NCBI GenBank assembly: GCA_025267735.1
Contig: CM046298.1
Location: forward strand, 30,201,866 to 30,265,865
Reading direction: 5' to 3'
DNA: 64,000 bases
DNA from: Mactra quadrangularis
Taxonomy: Eukaryota > Mollusca > Bivalvia > Venerida > Mactridae
How positions within the stretch are numbered: position 1 is the stretch's first letter; each line of letters starts with the position of its first letter. Both the position numbers and the translations under genes were made by a program. Below are positions 55,793 to 64,000 of the stretch, piece by piece. The notes under the pieces are model-generated. The model did not search any database. It was not told the origin of the DNA and saw only the letters and a list, made by a program, of their open reading frames with translations.

Positions 55793-56208
55793 TAGGGCTG
55801 TCACGATACGCCAGTAGCGAATCGCGATATATTGCAATAAACTGACATCGTATTGTGATACGTATCAAGGTATATTGTGGGCTTTTAGATTCGTTGTGCA
55901 TTCACTGTATTCAATAGAAACATTGGAAATCTTACATGCAGTTACTGATAGAAACTAGTCTCTTTAAATATTTACGTCATTTAGGACTGTGACGCGCCCC
56001 AAACGGTTAAATTCTTGTAACTTAAGGTTAGATGGAATGAACAAAGGAAAAACTGACGTTTCGCTACTTTTATTTCGCAAACGGAAAAATTTTTCAGTGA
56101 AATAAAAAATATTGCAAAATACTGGTACGTTAAAATCGTACCACGGTACGTATTGCTGCGGCTGCGTACTGCGATATACTGGTATACTGGTATATCATGA
56201 CAGCCCTA
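55793..56208. mobile_element. hAT-type MITE, 416 bp
   Basis: Ends TAGGGCTGTCACGATA and TATCATGACAGCCCTA are inverted repeats (15 of 16). The flanks CCATTAAC (55785-55792) and CCATTTAC (56209-56216) are an 8-bp duplication with one change. The interior is rich in GATA/TATC-like palindromic motifs such as cgatatattgcaat and ggtatactggtata, similar in style to the copy at 43102. Non-coding. Confidence 0.82.
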
Positions 56209-56779
56209 CCATTTACTTGAGGTTTGAGTATATCTACATATCTACCTATCTTTATCTATCTGTATCTATCAATCTTGGATGGTACAGAATGTATATACAT
56301 GTACTCCCAGCAGTGATAGAGAGAGAGAGAAGAGAGAGAGGGAGAATGTGTAATAGCAGTCTGCTTCAGTATATTGTCAGTCAAGTGAGGAATTCATAGC
56401 TGTGTACATCAAGTCTACAGAGCCAGAGAGAAATATTTCTGTTGCTTTTCTCTCTTTTCCCAAACACTTATTTTGAATTGTAATATTCTTAGATTTACTG
56501 GATTTTAATCTTTATACTCATCCGGTTGAGGGAAAAGTACAGTTTGGGTGCTGGGAAAAGTACAGTTTTTGTACCGTACTGGTTTTTAGTCCATTCTTCC
56601 TTGGGATATACATTTTTCGGATAATATTTCTCAGTGAGTGGTGTATGGCTGGTGATATTTCTATGATTCTCTTCACTTGATTGATTTTTTCGGAGAAGGA
56701 ATTTTTGATGGTGTGATATCTGCTGACTCATGTAGAAAATGTCTGTTTCAATTTTGTAGAGATCGAATATTTGATTAAC

Positions 56780-56961
56780 TCAACCAAATAGTCAATATTC
56801 TAGCAGTGGACGGATTTAACTTTGTGATACATTCGTTCTATTGTTTGACATTTAAAGTAGTTCATCATTCATTGTGGATATAGTATTTGATCTATACATA
56901 CACAATAACTGGACATAGGACATTTCCATTGAAATTTTGGTTTTATATCTAAATTGAAAGG
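56780..56961 (+). other. Candidate alternative first exon
   Basis: A stretch ending at aaattgaaag|gtaaga has a good donor but no acceptor within 200 bases upstream that I can support. It may be an alternative promoter exon of the same plus-strand gene. The start is arbitrary. Confidence 0.25.
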
Positions 56962-57149
56962 TAAGATTTAAGCTAAATACTTGTATAAAATAGCTGTAAA
57001 ATTTCATAGATTCTTGTTGTTGAAGTTGGTCATAGTTTAACTTGCTCTTTGTGGTTGTAAGTGCTTATTTCGATGATTTAGGGGTAATAGCAAGTGATTT
57101 AAAGTGTGTTAAGGTGTTTTTTAACCACGTATTCATCACATATTTAGGT

Positions 57150-57480
57150 CATATATGCTACGGCCAGCTCTTTCTACTATTGTTTTCCTGGACACTTTTC
57201 TATCACCAGTACTAACTTGCCCTACCACAAGGCCGACAACTCATGTATAGGGTATGACCTGTCCCGACCTCGGCTGTGTGTTTACTGTTTAGGTAGTGCC
57301 CTTCTCTGCTCCCTGTCTGTTTTTGCTCCTCCCACTGCAGAAAAAGTTACTTCTATATATCAACCTTATGATGCCCCCTGTCCCCTTTTTCTGCCTCCTT
57401 GCCTTTATCTAAGTTTTAAAATAATCACTAGCCTAGGGATTAAGGAGTTTGTGGTATAAACCCCTCTAGGGGCACAGCTA
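57150..57480 (+). other. GC-raised patch with two short open frames
   Basis: The patch has many C-rich pyrimidine runs and less AT than its surroundings. A 31-residue frame starts at ATG 57157 (MLRPALSTIVFLDTFLSPVL then a Thr/Pro-rich end), and an overlapping 80-codon frame without ATG ends at 57459. No motif is recognised and no clear splice sites flank it. It could be an exon remnant or a unique repeat. Confidence 0.25.
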
Positions 57481-57785
57481 AATAATATACCAGAGATTTC
57501 TTCACTTTACAAATGTGTGAATCGGTTCCCATAAGAATAGCATAATTCTGTGAGTGCATTCTTGACTGCTTAAAATCATAGTAAAAAGATTCCCAGAGAA
57601 AGTCAGACCTAGACAGAAACCATTACCCAGATGTCATGGGGAAATAAGTGGAAAATTGTTGAACATATTAAGTGCCAAACTTGGTTACAACTACCATTTG
57701 TAAAATATTAAGTTAGCAAAAAGTTTTCAGAAATGATATGTTGTAAATTATGACTCTGATGAAAGTTTAATGTTTAATTTCCTTT

Positions 57786-58100
57786 TTGGTTGGGTTTAAG
57801 GTGTCATATAAATACATTGGATAGGTCATATATCATGGTGGTCAGTCAACCTACTCACTATTTTTAGAAAAAGGCATGTCTATGTTAACCAGTTACTTGG
57901 CACATACTAATATCCTTCATTGACTTTCAACTGTCCTACATGATTAAGAATCAGTGGTAGGAGGGAGAATGACCATTGAAATTATTTCATAACCAAACTC
58001 CATAAAACTGTGTCCCACCTGAGAATCGAACCCACAACCCCTCAATGATCAATCAGTAAGGTTTGTGTGCTACAAACTAAGCTACCCACACAGGCTTCAA
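57786..58100 (-). mobile_element. tRNA-headed SINE (family A), diverged
   Basis: Minus-strand order head (about 58095-58020), body and tail, with the same conserved words (ggtcagtcaacctactcact, ggtaggagggagaatg). The B box survives as ggttcgattctc. Many substitutions. Confidence 0.75.
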
Positions 58101-58349
58101 ATTTAACTGGTCACTCTAGATATCATATGTCTGGTTATGATAGATAATGTTTCTAGCTTATCAGAAACAAAATTATTTTGAACTTTATTTTTATGCAGAT
58201 TATTTCCTGTTGAATAAAACCGCATAGAAACTAAAGATAATCTTATACATGTAGTAAAACTTTATCTATGTTTAAATACACTTTTATCATGTATACCTGC
58301 AATAAACTGTCTTGTCAAGAATGATTCAGAATTTAAAGGGTTGACACTG

Positions 58350-58580
58350 GCCGCAGCGGGGGGGGGGGTGCATGCAAAGGGGGTGTTTTCTTGAAAGGGT
58401 TGTATCCTTTGTTGACATGTTCATGCAATGGAGTATGGAGTTTATGTGATGATTTTGAATCATAACTTTGTTATAAATCTTACCATGAAGCTGGTTTTAA
58501 AAATAGATGGCAGTTTCTGATTTATTCCCCCCCCCTCCTGAAAACCCCAACGTGTCCTCCCAGGGGGGGGGGGGAGGGTG
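58350..58580. repeat. Cluster of G and C homopolymer tracts
   Basis: G9 near 58361, C7 near 58529 and G11 near 58566. The strand switch allows hairpin pairing of the C and G tracts or G-quadruplex formation. The minus-strand open frame here is low complexity. Confidence 0.7.
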
Positions 58581-58984
58581 ATTTTCAGTCGTACCTGAAC
58601 CCCCTATAGATTGAGCTGACTCATTTGTTATGTAAGGAGATGATAAGGATTTGATGACTACAATTGTGGTTTGTATGATAATATTCAACATAAAATACTA
58701 CCCATGGTGCAATGTGGTACTTTCTGACAGCTGTCAGTACATTTATAACAATATATTCATTCTTTATTGTTCTTATATTCAATGTTTTATCTGTGTTTTA
58801 TATCAACAATATACACATTAGAGTCCTCATCTATGTGATGATGAAAAAAATGATTTTATTCTTTCATGGTTTTGTTGCTTATAACATCAACTCTTCAGGG
58901 CTTGACATTAAAACTTGTCTGGTTGACCTTGACCTTCAACGATCAGCTATAGGTCCAGCCTTCTCCTTAACCCAGAAACCCATG

Positions 58985-59125
58985 TAGAGTATCTGACTCC
59001 GAATCCAGAGATTGTTGGTTTTTTATTCCTGGGCAGGGTCAAAATGCCTTTGTTGAGTTTGGTCTTTGAAGTATTTTTGTATGGCCATTCTTTCTACCTC
59101 CAGAAGGCTGTTATTAGTCACTGGA
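58985..59125 (+). mobile_element. tRNA-headed SINE fragment, diverged
   Basis: gtagagtatctgactccgaatccagagattgttggtttt looks like a decayed tRNA anticodon and T-arm region, followed by body words tggtctttgaagtattt and ggccattctttctacctcc similar to family A. Confidence 0.45.
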
Positions 59126-59210
59126 CAGGACATGTGTGTTGTTATAGGTTAACTGTGACACCTTCAGTCACTTTGACATATGAGCTAACTTGAAAGCAAG
59201 GAAGAACAAC

Positions 59211-59288
59211 TTGAGGGTTGCCCACAAGACTGTAGTAACTTCACTCTTTTAGCAATGCACTTACTACAGTCTTGCGAGCAACCCTCAA
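59211..59288. repeat. 78-bp hairpin (foldback or precursor-like)
   Basis: ttgagggttgcccacaagac...gtagtaa pairs with ttactacagtcttgcgagca...ctcaa over 28 bp with two mismatches and a loop of about 22 bases. Dimensions fit either a tiny foldback transposon or a microRNA-precursor-like stem. No target duplication was recognised. Confidence 0.65.
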
Positions 59289-60362
59289 ACTGAAGCATTA
59301 TACTTCCACATATTGGTAGTCAACTTGGGTGTCATTTCAGTACATATGGATTAACAATTGCTCTTGTTGGTTTTATTAAGACCAAACATAATGTAATGTA
59401 ATTTAATGGGTCCTTGCCAAACTAGCCTATCTACCTGTAAATAAGGAAGAATATAGACTTGTTTTGCAGTCATTATATATTAATCTTTTAAAAAGCTAAA
59501 TATTTTATTTATAATATGAGTTAATTAGATTAGAATTAATCCAATTCTCTATAGCACAGACTTACTGTACAGTAATGTATTGAAGTGTTCTTACTCATTG
59601 TATTATGGCTGGTTGTTCAATAATTTAAACAGAAAGTTCAATATTTGTGTACTATTTATAGATTTTATTGACTATATATCATGACTGATTGTAATACCTG
59701 CTTCTCTTGTTTTCATTCAATATAATATGTTTTGTATTATGAGGAATCTCGTGGATATGTTACTTTATGTTTGTTTGTTGGCTGGCTCTATGCTGTACAT
59801 GTTATTTATTAGTTTAGAAAGTTTGCGATAAGTAGGAGTTTTTGCTGAGAGTTATCAGTTAATGTTGAGTAGTTTCCCGGTAAGTCCATTGCGCAGTAGG
59901 TTATGAGCAGGATTTTGAATCTTGTGTTCAAAAAGGATTGTTGCAATCTCTGTAAACAGATATCTTGAAGAGCGTAGTTGTAGAGGATCTCTAAGATCTC
60001 AATGGAGGACCATGTCGAGATGACCTTTATGTCAACCAATCAATGCGTACCTTTCATCTAGACGAAACACTTTTAATAACATTTTGATTTCATAATTTCT
60101 ATTTTTAGACTAAGGTTGGCGTGCTAATTTAATTGCAGTATTATTCACAGTCTGCAATAGGACGGCTCATTTCAAATTGCGATTCATTCAAAGACGATGT
60201 AAACAAGTTACTAATCATAACAATTTCTTCATTAATATTATGATGAGAAAAGGTCACCTGAACGTGACCCTCGTTTGAAATCGGCCTGATCTAAATTAGC
60301 GAGTCAGTAAGCGGAAAACTTTAGATCGGGTTTTAGTCGGATTGGGATTGTTGCTTTGAGCC

Positions 60363-60590
60363 CAACCTAGGCTGGTTATACCCTTTTATAAAATTTTGAC
60401 TATAATGCCAATTTGACTCCATCAATAATGTATATGGATAAGTTATCGGCCTTGTGGAAGAGTAGGTGAGTCCTGGTTATTGATAAAGGTCTTGGAAAGC
60501 TAGGTTAGGGTAGCTTGCAGCTGTTAAATGTCCAAAGTTTGTGTTGACATGGCATTAAAACCAATCAGATGAATAAATGAATATTAAATG
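60363..60590 (+). mobile_element. SINE family B, 5' truncated
   Basis: ggctggttatacccttttat, ggccttgtggaagagtaggt, gaaagctaggttaggg and the tail gacatggcattaaaaccaat follow the family B copy at 53612-53905 from just after the B box to the end. Confidence 0.7.
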
Positions 60591-60599
60591 TTGAAAAGT

Positions 60600-61600
60600 G
60601 ATGTAAACAAACAAGGAAAACAAAGTTGAAGTCAGTTGATACTTAACTATTCTCTAGTTGTAAATCTACTTGTAATTTGTTGACTATTTTGTTAAATAAT
60701 ATTCAGGTTGATTTATATGAATGCCTAATCAATATAATCTCTTCAATATATGTTGAGTAAGCTGGTGACCTTATTTTACCTTATGATTGAATGTGAAAAT
60801 ATCAAAAATCTTGATTATTTTAGAGAAAAACCATTGAACCATACAGAATTGTTGAATAGACCTCACCAACATGTATTATATAGCTGTAAAAGGGTCATGT
60901 TATAATATGTGTAATATTATGAATGTTATATTGAACTCGGATTTTATTTCATAAATTATTACCGCACCTGCCTTTTTTATATTGGTTCAAAGATTTTTTC
61001 ATATGGGTATTTCATATGAGGATGAAATATTTTATGTTGTTGGATCTTGTTTGAAATTTATACATTGTTAATGTTTCTGGAGACAATGGTATGTGATGGT
61101 GCATACAGTATGTTCTTATATCACTTAGTAACTTTGGAATATGCTCTCGGATGTAGAATGATATAACTGGTTAAATTATGAATGATAGTCTGTACACCCA
61201 CACACCATGTTGCATGATTTATGGTCTATAAGCTTTTTGCTCTGATTTGTCTTAATTCATTACGTAATTTTTTTATCTTAATTTTGTGCAACTTTATGCA
61301 GAATCTAGATAATTTATTTTGTTGGGCCCTTGTTTGGTTTAAAAATGTTATTGGTCCAAATTGTTCTAAAGAGATGCCAGACAGGTTCATTAAAGTCAGT
61401 CATGGTTTGTTAGGCATGAACTATTTTGTAGATTGCTTATATTTTTTACACAGAATTAAGGTATGATTTAAAAGACTGAATTCTATGCATTAAAATTTTC
61501 TGTGTAATGCTACATATAACAAAAAGCCATTGTTCCATAAAATGAAAGTAAACAGAAAAAACTAAGGAATTCTTGTGATTCTTTAACAATGAATTAAATA
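60600..61600. other. AT-rich DNA, nothing recognised
   Basis: A frame of 81 codons at 61221-61466 is AT-driven and has no conserved motif. No other structure seen. Confidence 0.5.
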
Positions 61601-61609
61601 CACAAACTA

Positions 61610-61895
61610 CTGTGTTTTCAGTGCTTTGATAAATGTCAAAGAATATTAAAAGTCAAAGATTGTAAATTACAATGCTTACAGTGCTTTGATCAATGTCGAC
61701 TATGTTTTCAGTGCTTTAATAAAAATGTCAAAGAATATTAAATAACAGTCCTTTCAGTGCTTTGATAAAATGTCAAACAATATAAAAGAACTGTCTTTTT
61801 AGTGCTAAATGTCAAGTAGTATAAAATTACAGTGCTTCCAGTACTTTGATGAATGTCTAAAACAACAATGCTTTCAGTGCTTTGATTGATACCAA
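61610..61895. repeat. Degenerate minisatellite, 45-60 bp units
   Basis: cagtgctttgat followed by aaatgtcaaagaatattaaa recurs about seven times with variable spacing. It mimics 3' splice sites (ttttcag), but the repetition explains that. Confidence 0.75.
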
Positions 61896-62143
61896 TAATT
61901 TGTATCACTATAATAATTCTGTTCGGGTAGAGAAAATGTTACCTGTAAAATGTTGGTGAGATGAGTTAACACAGGTGTTGTTGTTGTTCAGACAAATTTT
62001 AAAGATAGTTTATGTACACTGAACCATTCTACATTCCTAAAAGATATTTCTCTTGCTTTTTATTCCTGCTTATCTCTATACATTACACATCTTTTACTAC
62101 TGACATTGTTGTATTCAGGTATTTTCTCTGTTTTTGCTAACAG

Positions 62144-62201
62144 CGAACATTAGTCTAGGCTTTAAGATAAGACTTAAAGCTGCTGGAAGGTCATTTTGGA
62201 G
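62144..62201 (+). other. Candidate internal exon (58 nt)
   Basis: Bounded by ctctgtttttgctaacag and gtaagc. One frame is open throughout (NISLGFKIRLKAAGRSFW), the other two have stops. It could be a short coding exon or 5'UTR. No family recognised. Confidence 0.4.
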
Positions 62202-62284
62202 GTAAGCTGTTTATGTTGCCTGCTGCTTGGAGAGGCTTAGTGGTGGGTCTGTCAAAACAGCGGCCTGTTTCCTAAGCATATTGC

Positions 62285-62380
62285 TAGCTAGCACTTTGCA
62301 CCCTGGTACCTGGGATTTGATATCAAATACATGTTACTCTTGATGTAATAAGGGTACCAGAGGACAAAGTGCTAGGTAGT
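62285..62380. repeat. 95-bp hairpin
   Basis: ctagctagcactttgcaccc...ggtacc pairs with ggtaccagaggacaaagtgc...taggtag over about 28 bp with four or five mismatches and a 35-40 base loop. It lies 85 bp after a candidate exon. Confidence 0.6.
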
Positions 62381-62547
62381 GATTTCTTTAGAAAAATGGA
62401 CATAGATCTTGTGTGTCTGATGATAGTGTGGGACCCTCTTACTACCGTTATGTTTGGTCATGAAATGATAACTACAGTCATTTCTCTCTTGGTTTACTGT
62501 GTATGTCTGCTACATAAAAGTATGTGTTTAGTACTTACTAAAGACAC

Positions 62548-62785
62548 TGGTCTAAGCCTATCTTGGGACAATGGGAAGGTTGACTTCTCATTGCAATATG
62601 GCTGAAAATAGTCTATGTGTGACATAAATCCCTGTATTATTAAAGACCAAACTAATGTATTTTTTAGGTCTATGTCAATCTAGGGACAGTGGGAAGGTTG
62701 ACTAACCACTGCAATATGACTTGAGATAGTCAATGAGTAGCATTAATCACCATAATAAACCTAACCAAACCAGTATATGTTGTGA
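62548..62785. repeat. Tandem duplication, about 120-bp unit
   Basis: gggacaatgggaaggttgac and gggacagtgggaaggttgac, each followed by a cattgcaatatg / cactgcaatatg block and aatagtc / gatagtc. Confidence 0.7.
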
Positions 62786-63373
62786 TGCACTATAGAATTA
62801 TTTGCTTCATATTTCTCATATGTAACTGCAGTTTATCTTCTGATGAGTATCAAAATGTTGTATCTTCCTTTGACTTATAGCTGTGTTTATCAAAGTGATA
62901 CAGAATCACCCACCCAGATTATTTTAGTGTTTTTATACCCAGAGTCTTCACACTAGTGTTTCATAGCCAATTTTTTTCATGCTGTGATTTTGAATAGATA
63001 CATGCTGTTTCTTATATCTCTGGTTAGGAAGTCAAATTTTTCATGATACTGTTACACCGATTGTAAGATTAAAATTGTGTTGAAAAAATATTTTGGCTCA
63101 TGTTTAATGCTTGAAAGATTATGTTGGTTGCCCTAGATGATCTAGAGTCATACAACTTTCTAGGCTTAAAATCCATTCAGTTGATTCACATTCACTGAGG
63201 TATATTCCTTAGACAATATTATCTTGCTCCTATGCATACATTATTCAATGCTTGTGCACAGTACTGATAGACATGCTTCCCCAGTTTATTGATAAAATGA
63301 AATGCAATGTTCAATTTATTGTCAGTAAAAGTCTAATGTACCTACAAATGCTACAAAATGCAGTTATTACAAT

Positions 63374-63445
63374 TTAGCCCATCAGCCATTTTCACTGGAC
63401 TAGCTAATTAGCCCATCAGCCATTTGCACAGGACTAGCTAAATGA
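63374..63445. repeat. Short tandem duplication, about 35-bp unit
   Basis: tagcccatcagccatttNcactggactagctaa occurs twice in direct succession. Confidence 0.8.
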
Positions 63446-63478
63446 TTTTCAGGCTAGTGAAAATTTTGACATTTAGTA

Positions 63479-63635
63479 CAGGTTTCAACATTTAAGTTGA
63501 TTCTATTGCCCCTGACAACCTATATTTGGGTTCTGGCTACTTTTTACTGCAAGTAAAAATTTGATTTGGGCGAGTGAAATATATAGCTGGTCGCTCAAGA
63601 GAGGAAACCTACTTTAAAGTTCATGTTAAACCCTG
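63479..63635 (+). mobile_element. CAGGGTTT-type MITE, uninterrupted relative of 3670-3906
   Basis: Ends CAGGTTTCAACATT and CATGTTAAACCCTG are inverted repeats, flanked by ATTTA on both sides. The interior reads cccctgacaacctatatttgggttctgg, which serves as the paralogous empty site for the foldback at 3718-3794. Confidence 0.55.
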
Positions 63636-63907
63636 ATTTATGCAGTTAAGCTAGTTGAAAATTAATCAATTGACATAGCTAGAAAAATGGATTGCTAAAT
63701 TCAATATTTTGTCCAGTGGAATAAAAATTCTTCTTTGAAGACAATAAACATGGCCTAGAACCTATACTTAATGTATGTTGAAATAAACTAATAAAAAAGT
63801 CATATATTTTATTGCTATATACACATAGATATGAAAAAGTAACAAAACAAACAGTATGGGAGATATTTGACATACCTGTATAGAGTTTACTATCTACTAT
63901 CCTAGTA

Positions 63908-64000
63908 AGGCCACAACAAATTGATCATTTTGTTCTACAGATTTTTTTTGGAAAATAATGGGGCGAGCGAGCGATGAAAAAAATAAAATCTTAATTCAGT
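63908..64000. repeat. AAGGCCACAACAAA repeat, copy at the right end (cut by window)
   Basis: Shares ordered blocks with 4743-4850. The right edge lies outside the window. Confidence 0.6.

Noticed and set aside
1..64000. CRISPR arrays, operons, bacterial promoters or ribosome binding sites
   Set aside because: Spliced genes, SINEs and LINEs show eukaryotic nuclear DNA; the regular arrays are satellite-like without spacers.

Overview
The window is AT-rich animal nuclear DNA. It has spliced genes with GT-AG introns, tRNA-headed SINEs, many short inverted-repeat transposons and a LINE-type retrotransposon. Several repeats look like those common in bivalve molluscs: 'gtgaccttgacctttgaccc' arrays ending in a (GGACAGAC)n microsatellite, a 'gggccctttgggccctcttg' end, and 'agggcttgacatt' elements. 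A bivalve or a close mollusc relative is therefore the best guess, inferred from memory of repeat style and not from a search.

One protein-coding host gene can be read completely. It is INCENP, the inner centromere protein of the chromosomal passenger complex, on the minus strand from a likely 5'UTR exon near 27.3 kb to the stop codon at 8792. I could join 18 coding exons by hand with consistent phases, giving 2994 nt and 997 residues. The protein has the CEN-box N terminus, an S/T-P-rich basic middle, a long charged helix spread over six exons, and the IN-box with the Thr-Ser-Ser motif near the C terminus.

Layout: 1-4.9 kb is AT-rich DNA with a GAAT/GAAC microsatellite and several MITE-like repeats. 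4.93-8.70 kb is one composite tandem array that stops about 95 bp after the INCENP stop codon. 8.8-27.4 kb is INCENP, with introns full of SINEs and MITEs, including a 1.86-kb hAT-like element and a 737-bp element with a 9-bp target duplication. 27.4-33.9 kb is intergenic with a mariner-type element, a hAT-like MITE and a small foldback. 33.9-38.2 kb is a LINE with a 1158-codon endonuclease/reverse transcriptase frame. 38.2-64 kb has no recognisable coding gene, but it holds candidate splice-bounded exons on the plus strand (ending near 32.06 kb, 43814-43881, near 56.96 kb and 62144-62201). These could be 5' exons of a plus-strand gene whose coding part lies beyond the window. The same stretch has two related hAT MITEs, a Tc1-type MITE, SINEs, hairpins and minisatellites.

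The most unusual signals are: (1) the higher-order structure of the 145-bp array (about 643-bp super-units) and its nuclear-receptor-like half-sites; (2) otherwise different repeat families that share an end made of a hairpin followed by TCTTGTT; (3) a LINE whose ORF1 remnant and ORF2 share a frame and are separated by a single TAG; (4) a 737-bp double-foldback element in INCENP intron 1; (5) a roughly 78-bp foldback with a paralogous empty site elsewhere in the window.
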